Below are positions 8,288-15,854 of a DNA stretch of 52,961 bases, piece by piece (positions within the stretch are counted from its first letter, which is position 1; every line of letters begins with the position of its first letter). Source of the stretch: an uncultured Bacteroidota bacterium. GTDB taxonomy: Bacteria > Bacteroidota > Bacteroidia > Flavobacteriales_D > Crocinitomicaceae. The DNA lies in NCBI GenBank assembly GCA_937899625.1, contig CALCCB010000052.1, positions 1-52,961 of the forward strand, given 5' to 3'. The position numbers and the translations under genes were made by a program. The notes below the pieces were generated by a model. The model did not search any database. It was not told the origin of the DNA and was given only the letters and a program-made list of their open reading frames with translations.

Positions 8288-8315
8288 GAATCTTAACTAG
8301 TAAAAATTAAGATTC
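8288..8315. repeat. Perfect 9-bp inverted repeat
   Basis: GAATCTTAA (8288-8296) and TTAAGATTC (8307-8315) flank a 10-base spacer, 57 bp upstream of the start of the regulator at 8231. The centre-to-centre spacing is close to two helical turns, as in dimer operators. There is no T run, so it is not a terminator. Confidence 0.45.
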
Positions 8316-8521
8316 ATACTCAATCTAAAGTTTTAAGTAATTGATTAAATCTTTATTTATCAGAAGTCGTATAGATGTTTTTAAAGTTGGGATTTCACAA
8401 AAAAATATACAATCCTTAAGAACCTTAATGTTGAACAAAATGAAGCAGATCGTTAAACAGAAGTCCTTCTTAAGATATTTTTTTACTTTTGTCGCAGTAG
8501 TAGTAGGTTAGGTTGATTAGT

Positions 8522-8569
8522 GTGATAAGAGCTTCGGAATCCCGTCTGGAGCTCTTGTCATTTTATCAC
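8522..8569 (+). repeat. Nested stem-loop ahead of the RprY-like gene
   Basis: An outer stem GTGATAA (8522-8528) with TTATCAC (8563-8569) encloses an inner stem AGAGCT (8528-8533) with AGCTCT (8550-8555). It lies downstream of a TACTTTTG -7-like element (8484-8491) and upstream of the regulator start, so it may be a folded leader or a small RNA. It has no terminal U run. Confidence 0.35.
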
Positions 8570-8612
8570 GGGTTGAATTTCTTTGTACTTTTATCTCACC
8601 CAACTTTCAAAT

Positions 8613-9299
8613 ATGAAAATTAAGATCCTTCTCGTTGAAGACGATACAAATCTTGGATTTGTGATCTCCGATAATTTAAGGTCCGAAGGTTATCAGGTAA
8701 CTCTTTGTACGGATGGTGCAGATGGCTTTAAGCGATTCAACGAAGAGCAATTTCATTTATGCGTTTTTGATGTCATGATGCCAAAACTGGACGGTTTCAG
8801 CTTAGCGAGAGAGATTCGTAAAATGAATTCGGATATTCCAATTCTTTTTCTCACGGCTAAATCCATGACAGAAGATAAGGTGGAGGGGTTTAAAGCTGGG
8901 GGAGATGATTATCTCACCAAACCGTTCAGTACTGAGGAGTTGCAATTAAGAGTTGCGGCCCTACTGAAAAGAGTAAAGATCCAACCCGAAAAAGAACTGG
9001 AAAAAGTTATTCAGATAGGTACTTATACTTTTGATACGGAGAACTACACGTTAACCCATAAAAATTTCGAAAAAGGCCTGACGAAAAAAGAAGCTCAGAT
9101 ACTGAAGGTGCTGTGCAAATTCAAGGATCAGGTGGTTGCCAGAGAGGTCGTTTTGAATGCTGTTTGGGGTCAGGATGACTATTTTGTAGGAAGAAGTCTT
9201 GATGTTTTCATTACCAAATTGAGAAAGTACTTTAAGGAAGATCCAAGTATTCAAATACAGAATATTCACGGTATCGGCTTTAAACTGGAGACAATATGA
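8613..9299 (+). CDS. RprY-like response regulator (OmpR family)
   Basis: A 228-residue regulator with phospho-acceptor Asp53 (VFDVMMP), Lys103 in TKP and a winged-helix domain with the segment GRSLDVFITKLRKY and an IHGIGFKL end. These features are closer to the RprY group of Bacteroidetes than to the two PhoB-like regulators nearby. The frame is open from a TTG at 8583, but the ATG at 8613 is chosen because the receiver begins there and a TTTCTTTG -7-like element overlaps 8578-8585. It overlaps tsaB by 4 bp (ATGA), so the two are translated together. No kinase partner is present. Confidence 0.9.
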   Translation: MKIKILLVEDDTNLGFVISDNLRSEGYQVTLCTDGADGFKRFNEEQFHLCVFDVMMPKLDGFSLAREIRKMNSDIPILFLTAKSMTEDKVEGFKAGGDDYLTKPFSTEELQLRVAALLKRVKIQPEKELEKVIQIGTYTFDTENYTLTHKNFEKGLTKKEAQILKVLCKFKDQVVAREVVLNAVWGQDDYFVGRSLDVFITKLRKYFKEDPSIQIQNIHGIGFKLETI

Positions 9300-9967
9300 G
9301 CCTTATTCTTCACCTTGAAACTTCCACTAAAAGTTGTTCTGTTGCCTTATCTGAAAATGGCGAATTGATTGCCTTGGAAGAGATCCATACAGCTGAGTTT
9401 ACTCATGCAGAAAACCTAACTGTTTTCATTCAAAAGGTGATGTTAAGCGCAGGAAAAGAAATGAAGGAGCTGAAAGCCGTTTCTGTTTCGTCTGGACCCG
9501 GTTCATATACTGGATTAAGAATAGGTGTTTCAACTGCGAAGGGATTATGTTATGCTCTTGAAATTCCTTTGATAGCCGTCGACTCACTCATTTCACTCGC
9601 TGTTCTTGCACGACAAAAATACCGAGGAAAGAAGATCTGCTCAATGATCGATGCTAGAAGAATGGAGGTGTATTCTGCGATCTATGATGAAGAGTCGAAC
9701 CTTCTTAAGCCTATCTCAGCAGACATTCTCGACGAACAAAGCTATCAGGAGTTTGAGCCATTCGTCGCTGTCGGTGATGCCACAGATAAGATGATCGATG
9801 TATGGAGTTCAAGAAACGTAAGTATTGATAATGAATTGAAAGCTTCAGCTAGAGGACAGATCGAAATCGCATATCAAAAGTTTGATAATAAAGAATTTGA
9901 AGATGTGGCGTATTTCGAACCGTTCTATCTTAAAGAATTTATTGCTGGCAAGCCGAAAGGAAATTGA
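9296..9967 (+). CDS. tsaB: tRNA threonylcarbamoyladenosine biosynthesis protein TsaB
   Basis: A 223-residue protein of the TsaB (YeaZ) family, the partner that binds and activates TsaD in making the universal t6A37 modification of ANN-decoding tRNAs. The N-terminal LHLETSTKSCSVAL segment and the SGPGSYTGLRIG motif (about residues 68-79) are the family hallmarks. It is translationally coupled to the upstream regulator through a 4-bp overlap. Its 3' end overlaps the convergent hydrolase gene by 29 bp. Confidence 0.95.
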   Translation: MSLILHLETSTKSCSVALSENGELIALEEIHTAEFTHAENLTVFIQKVMLSAGKEMKELKAVSVSSGPGSYTGLRIGVSTAKGLCYALEIPLIAVDSLISLAVLARQKYRGKKICSMIDARRMEVYSAIYDEESNLLKPISADILDEQSYQEFEPFVAVGDATDKMIDVWSSRNVSIDNELKASARGQIEIAYQKFDNKEFEDVAYFEPFYLKEFIAGKPKGN

Positions 9968-10760
9968 CCAGATTCGATCGATAGACGATATTCTCTTCGA
10001 AATTATTGTGGTCCTGACCTTGAATGGGTACAAATCGATCCTTCTTTTTCAAAAAGTTAGATAACATTTTGGAACCTTCAAAAGGAAGAATGTCGTCGTT
10101 GTCTCCGTGTACCAGGAAGATTGGAGATTTTGTTTTTTTAACGAACTCGTTGGTTTCAAAACGATATTTAAGCAAAAAGGAAGGGATGTATGGATAGTTT
10201 CTGTTCGTCATATTGATCAATGAATAATAGGGTGCGATCAAAACCAACCCGGCAGGATTTTTTCGCGAAGCGATCATGGCTGCAGGGGCAGTACCAACGG
10301 AATAGCCTATCACAATAACTTCTTTTTTTGAATATCCCTTGGAAACATGATCAAAGGTAGTCTCGATGTCTTCGAAAAACTGTTCTTCAGATGTTATTTC
10401 GCCTTCACTTTTTCCAAATCCTCTATAATCCATAGTGAAAAAATCATAGCCAAGCTGATTGTAGAAATTCGCTGCTTCTTTTTGATTTGTCAGATTACCG
10501 GCGTTCCCGTGAAGAAAAAAAACAAGCCCTTTGGATGTGCTATCAGTTTTACTGATCACACAACTTAAATTTTTTCCATCTGCCGTCTTGATCATAAGCT
10601 CTTCAGTTTTTGCTCCGTAGCTTATTGTCGTTGACTTCGACAATTGATCGGGATGGAAGATCAGGGATTCCTGTGCTAAGTACATGTATCCACAGATAAT
10701 GAGATAGATGGATGCCGAAATGGATAAAATCCAGATACTTGTTTTCTTCAACTTTTTCAT
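9939..10760 (-). CDS. Membrane-anchored alpha/beta hydrolase
   Basis: A serine hydrolase of about 273 residues with a single N-terminal membrane helix (about 7-28), of the BEM46/YfhR-like type. It shows an HGNAGN oxyanion-hole motif near residue 84, the nucleophile in GYSVG (about 152-156), an Asp in HGDNDDILP and a His in GQDHNNF near the C-terminus, completing a catalytic triad. The frame is open to 10778, but the ATG at 10760 gives a normal basic start before the membrane helix. Its substrate is unknown. It converges on tsaB with a 29-bp overlap, so the two may interfere. Confidence 0.87.
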   Translation of the reverse strand: MKKLKKTSIWILSISASIYLIICGYMYLAQESLIFHPDQLSKSTTISYGAKTEELMIKTADGKNLSCVISKTDSTSKGLVFFLHGNAGNLTNQKEAANFYNQLGYDFFTMDYRGFGKSEGEITSEEQFFEDIETTFDHVSKGYSKKEVIVIGYSVGTAPAAMIASRKNPAGLVLIAPYYSLINMTNRNYPYIPSFLLKYRFETNEFVKKTKSPIFLVHGDNDDILPFEGSKMLSNFLKKKDRFVPIQGQDHNNFEENIVYRSNLVNFLSACQQ

Positions 10761-10803
10761 AGGGAATTCTGATCTCAAATTTACATAAATGAACTTAACG
10801 CAG

Positions 10804-10811
10804 TACCTTTA
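10804..10811 (+). promoter_or_regulatory. -7 element of the DAHP synthase gene, 5 bases from the ATG
   Basis: TACCTTTA matches TANNTTTG except for its last base and is followed by only five bases before the ATG at 10817. Transcription would begin at or next to the start codon, giving a leaderless message. No clear -33 TTTG was found. Confidence 0.45.
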
Positions 10812-10816
10812 CATTA

Positions 10817-11881
10817 ATGGAGTTGAAGAGGTTAATAGCAAACCAGCCAAAACCATTTGTCATCGCAGGGCCATGCAGTGCAGAGTCCAGAGAACAAATG
10901 ATTTCAACCGCAAAAGAAATTGCGCAAAAGGCTGCTGTGAGTGTGCTGAGAGCAGGGATATGGAAGCCGAGAACACGCCCGGATTCATTTGAAGGAATAG
11001 GAGAAGAGGCACTTACATGGTTGGTGGAAGCTGGGAAGATCACAGGTCTACCGGTCACGACAGAAGTGGCAAATAAGGATCATGTAGAAAAAGCATTATC
11101 TGCAGGAGTAGATATTTTATGGATCGGCGCGAGAACAACTGTGAATCCATTTGCGGTTCAGGAAATTGCGGATGCTTTGCAAGGAGTCAAAATTCCGGTA
11201 ATGATCAAGAATCCGGTTAATCCGGATCTGGAGTTGTGGATCGGGGCTTTTGAGCGTTTGGAGAAAGCAGGGGTCACTGATCTGGGTGCGATTCACAGAG
11301 GTTTTTCTTTCTACAATCATCCCAAATATCGAAATGTACCCAATTGGGAAATTCCTATCGCTTTCCGAGAGAGGAATAGTCAAATTCCAATGATCTGTGA
11401 TCCCAGTCATATTACAGGAAACAGAGGGATGGTAGCAGAAGTTGCACAAAAAGCACTGGATCTGAATTTTGACGGACTCATGATAGAGACTCACCTTGAT
11501 CCGGATCATGCGCTTTCTGACCCGGCACAGCAAGTAACACCCAATAGTCTGAAGTCTTTACTTGATTCTCTGATATTGAGGACGAGTAATGTCCCTTTAA
11601 ATGCGAGAGATTTTCTGATTGAGATGAGGGACAAAATAGAAGTGATCGATGACCGGATCTTCGAATTATTGACAGCAAGGATGGCATTGAGTGAAGAAGT
11701 TGGTCAATTTAAGAAGGAGAATAAGATCACTGTTTTGCAGCAAGAACATTGGGCGCATTTGATCCAAAACAGGTTGTCAAAGGCACAGGATATTAACTTG
11801 ACTCAAATATTCATCCGCCAGATCATGGATGCTATTCATCAGGAATCTATTCGTCATCAGGTGAAGATCATGAACAAATGA
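10817..11881 (+). CDS. Bifunctional DAHP synthase / chorismate mutase
   Basis: A 354-residue fusion. Residues about 1-260 are a type I-beta 3-deoxy-D-arabino-heptulosonate-7-phosphate synthase (GPCSAES near residue 18, a KNPVNPD stretch near 135, and CDPSHITG near 193). It condenses phosphoenolpyruvate and erythrose-4-phosphate, the first step of the shikimate pathway. Residues about 265-354 are an all-helical AroQ-type chorismate mutase starting at MRDKIEVIDDRI, which turns chorismate into prephenate. This order is normal for Bacteroidetes, where the mutase part also acts as an allosteric sensor of the synthase. It overlaps aroA by 4 bp, forming an aromatic-synthesis operon. Confidence 0.95.
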   Translation: MELKRLIANQPKPFVIAGPCSAESREQMISTAKEIAQKAAVSVLRAGIWKPRTRPDSFEGIGEEALTWLVEAGKITGLPVTTEVANKDHVEKALSAGVDILWIGARTTVNPFAVQEIADALQGVKIPVMIKNPVNPDLELWIGAFERLEKAGVTDLGAIHRGFSFYNHPKYRNVPNWEIPIAFRERNSQIPMICDPSHITGNRGMVAEVAQKALDLNFDGLMIETHLDPDHALSDPAQQVTPNSLKSLLDSLILRTSNVPLNARDFLIEMRDKIEVIDDRIFELLTARMALSEEVGQFKKENKITVLQQEHWAHLIQNRLSKAQDINLTQIFIRQIMDAIHQESIRHQVKIMNK

Positions 11882-13113
11882 TAGTAAGGCGGGAGAATTA
11901 TCAAGGAACTATTCATGTCCCGGCATCTAAGAGTGACGCTCAACGGGCTTTGATTGCTGGAGCACTGGCAGGGAATTCTGCTATTCGAAATATAGGAAAA
12001 AGCGAAGATGTATTCAATTTGATTGATGCATTAAGGTTATTAGGTGCTGAAATTGATCTTTCTCATGGATCAGCATTGATCTCAAAACCCATAGTGGCTC
12101 CGTTTTCTGGAAGAGTAATTCCCGGTGAAAGTGGATTGGCAAGTCGATTGTTGATCGCGATCCTTGCGACAAATGCCCAAGATGTAGTTCTTGACGGAAA
12201 AGGATCTTTGCGGACGAGAAAAGTAGACGTCTACAGTGAATTGTTTCCCGAATTAGGTGTTCAAATTGAAACTACGAATGGAAGTGTGCCTGTCCGTTTG
12301 AATGGAAAGTTATCCGGAGGGGAAATGATCGTGGATGGTAGTCACGGCTCTCAATATATTTCCGGTTTACTTATGGCTCTTCCACTTTGCGAGAAGGATT
12401 CAATAATTAAGGTGGAAAATCTCAAGAGTAGACCCTATGTACTCATGACCATAAATACGTTGAAAGAATTTGGCATCTCTGTTAAAGTAATGGCGAATGA
12501 TACCTTTGAAATAAAAGGAAATCAAAAGTACCAAGCGACTGATTACCTCGTTGAAGGTGATTGGAGCGCTGCATCTTATTGGATCGTTGCATCCGCATTA
12601 GGATATAACCTTCAGATTAAAGGTCTAGCTTTAAATAGTCTCCAAGCGGACAAAATGATACTGGATGTGTTGCTTGCATCAGGATGCAAAATAAAAAATG
12701 AGAATGATGGAATGAAGGTGGAGGGTAGTAATTTGCATCCATTTGAATTCGAAGCATCGCATTGCCCGGATCTATTCCCTGCTTTGGTAACATTAGCTGC
12801 ATTCATTTCGGGGACAAGTAAAATTAAGGGGACAAACCGACTTTATAACAAAGAAAGTAACCGTGCCGAGTCGCTCATCAGTGAATTTTCAAAGCTTGGA
12901 TTGAACATTTATGAAGAAGACAACTCGTTGATCATTGAAGGGATGAGTCAATTGAATTCTGCCCAAATTGATCCACACGGAGACCACCGAATTGCGATGA
13001 GCGTGGCCATTGCAGCTATGTTCATTGAGGATGGTGTCTCGATCGGTCATCCTGAAGTAGTCGCAAAAAGTTATCCCGATTTTTGGCAGGATCTAAACAG
13101 TTTGAAAGAATAA
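11878..13113 (+). CDS. aroA: 3-phosphoshikimate 1-carboxyvinyltransferase (EPSP synthase)
   Basis: A 411-residue EPSP synthase, which transfers the enolpyruvyl group of PEP to shikimate-3-phosphate. The N-terminal PASKSDAQRALI motif binds shikimate-3-phosphate. An SGLASRLL stretch near residue 84 stands where TAMR/TSTR motifs occur in better-known enzymes. The later DHRIAMS motif (about 371-377) is conserved. The length is a little short of the usual 425-440. It is translationally coupled (4-bp overlap) to the DAHP synthase/chorismate mutase gene, placing two shikimate-pathway steps in one operon. Confidence 0.94.
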   Translation: MIVRRENYQGTIHVPASKSDAQRALIAGALAGNSAIRNIGKSEDVFNLIDALRLLGAEIDLSHGSALISKPIVAPFSGRVIPGESGLASRLLIAILATNAQDVVLDGKGSLRTRKVDVYSELFPELGVQIETTNGSVPVRLNGKLSGGEMIVDGSHGSQYISGLLMALPLCEKDSIIKVENLKSRPYVLMTINTLKEFGISVKVMANDTFEIKGNQKYQATDYLVEGDWSAASYWIVASALGYNLQIKGLALNSLQADKMILDVLLASGCKIKNENDGMKVEGSNLHPFEFEASHCPDLFPALVTLAAFISGTSKIKGTNRLYNKESNRAESLISEFSKLGLNIYEEDNSLIIEGMSQLNSAQIDPHGDHRIAMSVAIAAMFIEDGVSIGHPEVVAKSYPDFWQDLNSLKE

Positions 13114-13169
13114 TTTAGTTGAAATGTAACCTTGACTATGTTCTTCGTTATCCTTTTCAAAACTAGATT

Positions 13170-14036
13170 ATGAAAACTACTTCTTGCTCAATTGCACTAT
13201 TATTAGGTGCTCTGCTACTGTTCTCCGCAAAGGTCGAAAAAGACAAAAGTGATCTTAAAAAGATCCTTACGAAATCATTTGTATATGTTCCTTCTGGTAA
13301 TGCAATAGTTGGCGAAGATACCGTTGCGGTGAATGGATTTTATATCTATCACATAGAAGTGACAAACATTGATTATAAAGAATTTCTGGCGGATCTGAAG
13401 AAAGAAGGGGATCTAGAGAAATTAAAAATTGCAATGATCGATTCAGTCCGATGGAATGGAAAAAATCAGTTGAATGAAAAATACGTTCAATTTTACCATA
13501 CTCATCCAGCGTACAATGAATATCCCGTCGTGAACATTTCATACGAAGCAGCTCAACTGTACTGTGAGTGGATCGGTAAAAAATATGAGGTGATGCACAG
13601 TCGAAAGCTTAAGTTTAGATTAATGGAAAAAGCGGAGTACATCCGTGCTGCAAGAGGAGATTCTCAAAGTACGTATTCTTGGGGCACTCATTACCTGAGA
13701 AATCAAAAAGGACAAGTAATGTGCAATCACACCCAACTGACAGGTGAACACATTCATCGAGATCCGGAAACAAATGCCTACCAGATCAAAGTTGCACGAA
13801 TGGATCATAACACGTTCATGGATGTTCTTGCTCCTTCAAAATCATATTGGCCGAATCAATTTGAATTGTACAATATGAATGGGAATGTTTCAGAAATGAT
13901 CTCAGAAAAAGGCATCGCTATGGGTGGTTCATGGAAAGATCCAGGATATGATGTAAGAGTAGAATCTGAAAGAACATATACAGACCCTTCTCCTACAGTA
14001 GGATTCCGATTCGTAGTGACTCCTGTTGATAACTGA
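13170..14036 (+). CDS. SUMF1/formylglycine-generating-enzyme-like exported protein
   Basis: A 288-residue protein with an N-terminal signal sequence (about 1-20) and one SUMF1 (FGE-sulfatase) domain. Typical marks are the start VYVPSGN, the CEWIGKKYE helix, the GNVSEM motif near residue 243, MGGSW and the closing GFRFV. The paired cysteines that real formylglycine-generating enzymes carry near the C-terminus are not present, so catalysis of that type is unlikely. GldJ and GldK of the T9SS/gliding machinery have the same fold but are lipoproteins, and no lipobox is visible here. The role is not established. Confidence 0.72.
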   Translation: MKTTSCSIALLLGALLLFSAKVEKDKSDLKKILTKSFVYVPSGNAIVGEDTVAVNGFYIYHIEVTNIDYKEFLADLKKEGDLEKLKIAMIDSVRWNGKNQLNEKYVQFYHTHPAYNEYPVVNISYEAAQLYCEWIGKKYEVMHSRKLKFRLMEKAEYIRAARGDSQSTYSWGTHYLRNQKGQVMCNHTQLTGEHIHRDPETNAYQIKVARMDHNTFMDVLAPSKSYWPNQFELYNMNGNVSEMISEKGIAMGGSWKDPGYDVRVESERTYTDPSPTVGFRFVVTPVDN

Positions 14037-14048
14037 GGAAAAAAGTGC

Positions 14049-14080
14049 TTCGCGAAAGCGGAAACGGCATTGTATCTTTG
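14049..14080 (+). promoter_or_regulatory. Bacteroidetes-type promoter of the MazG/NUDIX operon
   Basis: TTCG (14049-14052), a 20-bp spacer and a perfect TATCTTTG -7 element (14073-14080) lie 16 bp before the ATG at 14097. This fits the TTTG-N17-23-TANNTTTG consensus of the primary sigma factor. Confidence 0.6.
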
Positions 14081-14096
14081 AGGAAAATCGAATAAA

Positions 14097-14489
14097 ATGA
14101 CATTAAAAGATACGATAGGAGCTGTTGAAGAATTTCACGAAGCATTTGGAATTGGAAACAACTATTCACCAACGGCGGATCTTAGTGATGCAGATGTTCT
14201 TCTTCGTTATAAATTGATGCGAGAAGAGAATGAAGAATACCTTGAGGCAGCTCAGAAGGGCGACCTGGTTGAAGTTGCTGATGCCTTGGGAGACATGCTC
14301 TATATTCTTTGTGGTACCATTTTAAAACACGGACTTCAGGATAAGATCGAAGAGGTTTTCCAAGAGATCCAGAGATCAAATATGAGTAAACTTGATGAGA
14401 ACGGAAAGCCGATCTATCGTGAAGATGGCAAGGTATTGAAGTCTTCACTTTATTTTAAGCCAGACATTCAATCGATCCTTGATAAGTAA
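14097..14489 (+). CDS. MazG-superfamily nucleotide pyrophosphohydrolase
   Basis: A 130-residue all-alpha NTP pyrophosphohydrolase of the HisE/MazG superfamily. The metal-binding acidic motifs are EENEEYLEA (about residues 43-51) and DALGDMLYI (about 60-68), matching the EExxE and ExxD pattern. It is probably a house-cleaning enzyme for a non-canonical or excess NTP; the exact substrate is unknown. Its stop overlaps the start of the next gene by one base (TAATG), so it is coupled to the NUDIX hydrolase. Confidence 0.82.
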   Translation: MTLKDTIGAVEEFHEAFGIGNNYSPTADLSDADVLLRYKLMREENEEYLEAAQKGDLVEVADALGDMLYILCGTILKHGLQDKIEEVFQEIQRSNMSKLDENGKPIYREDGKVLKSSLYFKPDIQSILDK

Positions 14490-14923
14490 TGAAGCAATTT
14501 AATCTGAGGGTATACGGATTGTTGATGAATGATCTCGATGAGGTGCTTGTATCCGATGAATGCAGAAATGGTTATTCATTTACCAAATTTCCGGGTGGAG
14601 GTGTTGAATTTGGAGAAGGAATCAAGCATGCACTTCAACGTGAATTTATGGAAGAGCTCAACATTGAAATTAAAGTAGGTGAATTGTTTTATTTCAACGA
14701 ATTTTATCAGGAATCTGCCTTTAATTCAAATCATCAGATCTTTAGCTTCTATTATCTTGTGAGCTCTGATTCGATCGATCTGATCGAACATGGCAAACAT
14801 AATGTACCTTTAACCGAAGATGGTGAAAAGCATCGTTGGATCAGTAAATCGGAACTGGATGAAGAGCTGTTCAACTTTCCGATCGATAAGATCGTTTCCA
14901 AACATTTAAAAGAAAGAGGTTAA
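14489..14923 (+). CDS. NUDIX hydrolase
   Basis: A 144-residue hydrolase of nucleoside-diphosphate-linked compounds. The Nudix box is complete in the metal-binding part: a Gly, five residues, Glu, seven residues, then REFMEELNI (about residues 46-54). The usual Gly near the end of the motif is Asn. The substrate cannot be told. It shares a transcript with the MazG-like enzyme upstream, together a nucleotide-pool-cleaning pair, and converges on the gene at 14920 with a 4-bp overlap. Confidence 0.88.
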   Translation: MKQFNLRVYGLLMNDLDEVLVSDECRNGYSFTKFPGGGVEFGEGIKHALQREFMEELNIEIKVGELFYFNEFYQESAFNSNHQIFSFYYLVSSDSIDLIEHGKHNVPLTEDGEKHRWISKSELDEELFNFPIDKIVSKHLKERG

Positions 14924-15531
14924 TCTTCTATCGTTTCGTAAACAGGGAGGAATTCTTCAATAAATTCCTCAATACGCGAGTCGCTAAAACTGTAGGATAG
15001 AAGTACACGTCTACAATTAGGTAAGCTTTCAGTGATTCTTGAGATCTGCATTTTTTTTCCTGCGCGCATGATCTCTAAAGCACCGAAAAGGACAAAAAGG
15101 TTCACTTTTCCAATGTTAAATCCATTCTGGATATATAGATCAAAAAGACGTTGAGGCGTACCAATAATGATCTCCGTTCCATCAAACAGATCATTTCTTT
15201 GTTGCAACATGTTGCCCTTCTCAACAACAAGATCAACTGTCAGGTCAAATTTTCGAGTAAAGTTCTCCAGTCTTGCGTGAAATCTTCTGGCAGTTTCATC
15301 ATCTTTTACAATGATTATTGCTCGTGGTGAACCCTCTCCTGGTTCCGGGATTAACTGCAACAACGCTGTACTAATCACCGAAAACATTTCTTGTTCGTCC
15401 TGATCTTCGATCAGTAGATTTTTTCCTCCTCGGATCGCTTTATAGATCCTAAGGTGCATTTCATTTACTGGATCGAATCCCAAATCACCTAAAATAGGGA
15501 TCAATTCTTCCCTGATCTTTAATTTACTCAT
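14920..15531 (-). CDS. Degenerate DEAD-box RecA-1-like protein
   Basis: A 203-residue protein that follows the layout of the first RecA domain of DEAD-box RNA helicases but has lost the active motifs. GGKNLLIEDQDE stands where the Walker A loop AxxGxGKT is expected. GTPQRLFDLYIQ matches motif Ib (TPGRL). LFVLFGALE replaces the DEAD Walker B segment, and LLSYSFSDS stands in place of motif III (SAT). The second RecA domain is absent. It should not hydrolyse ATP and may be an RNA- or protein-binding remnant that was kept. It is the last gene of an operon with rsgA, dtd and a MazG enzyme (overlapping the latter by 4 bp), which suggests a link to ribosome or RNA quality control. Confidence 0.65.
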   Translation of the reverse strand: MSKLKIREELIPILGDLGFDPVNEMHLRIYKAIRGGKNLLIEDQDEQEMFSVISTALLQLIPEPGEGSPRAIIIVKDDETARRFHARLENFTRKFDLTVDLVVEKGNMLQQRNDLFDGTEIIIGTPQRLFDLYIQNGFNIGKVNLFVLFGALEIMRAGKKMQISRITESLPNCRRVLLSYSFSDSRIEEFIEEFLPVYETIED

Positions 15532-15854
15532 TGCAATTTCTCGTTGTTCTTGTGTCGGTTGTGATCACGGTTCGTTTTCTTTTCCAGATTCTTTTTGAGT
15601 GCCTCTTCCAGGTCAATGCCAGTCTGATTTGCAATACAGATCAGAACAAAAAGAACGTCGGCCAGCTCATCTCCAAGATCTTTGTTCTTATCCGATTCCT
15701 TTTCACTTTGTTCTCCATAGCGTCTTGCCATTATCCTGGCGACTTCGCCAACTTCCTCCATTAGGATCGCCGTATTGGTCAATTCATCAAAGTATCTTAC
15801 TCCATAGTCTTTGATCCATTGATCAATGATCGTTTGTGCTTCCGAAACTTTCAT
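15528..15854 (-). CDS. MazG-like nucleotide pyrophosphohydrolase
   Basis: A 108-residue MazG-family NTP pyrophosphohydrolase of the short type. Metal-binding motifs are EEVGEVARI (about residues 29-37) and DELADVLFV (about 62-70). It is distinct from the MazG-superfamily gene at 14097. It lies between dtd (overlap of one base) and the degenerate DEAD-box gene (overlap of 4 bp) and is presumably co-translated with both. Such enzymes remove aberrant dNTPs; the substrate here is not known. Confidence 0.9.
   Translation of the reverse strand: MKVSEAQTIIDQWIKDYGVRYFDELTNTAILMEEVGEVARIMARRYGEQSEKESDKNKDLGDELADVLFVLICIANQTGIDLEEALKKNLEKKTNRDHNRHKNNEKLQ

Larger units (their letters stand above)
8232..8612. 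other. Structured 0.38 kb intergenic region between two regulators
   Basis: The gap between the divergent regulators is AT-rich and has no long open frame. It holds a 9-bp inverted repeat (8288-8315), several TTAA motifs that are not 11-bp phased, and a possible 23-codon frame at 8440-8511 encoding a basic then hydrophobic peptide. There is also a TACTTTTG -7-like element (8484-8491) and a nested hairpin (8522-8569). Any of these could be regulatory; none is certain. Confidence 0.6.

Noticed and set aside
8416-8473. TTAA motifs in the gap before the RprY-like gene as a further phased array
   Set aside because: Their starts (8416, 8425, 8453, 8470) are 9, 28 and 17 bp apart, not multiples of 11, and they do not fit the register of the two real arrays.
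11117-11533. 138-codon frame on the minus strand
   Set aside because: It lies entirely antisense to the DAHP synthase gene, whose sequence is well conserved, and its product has no recognisable features.
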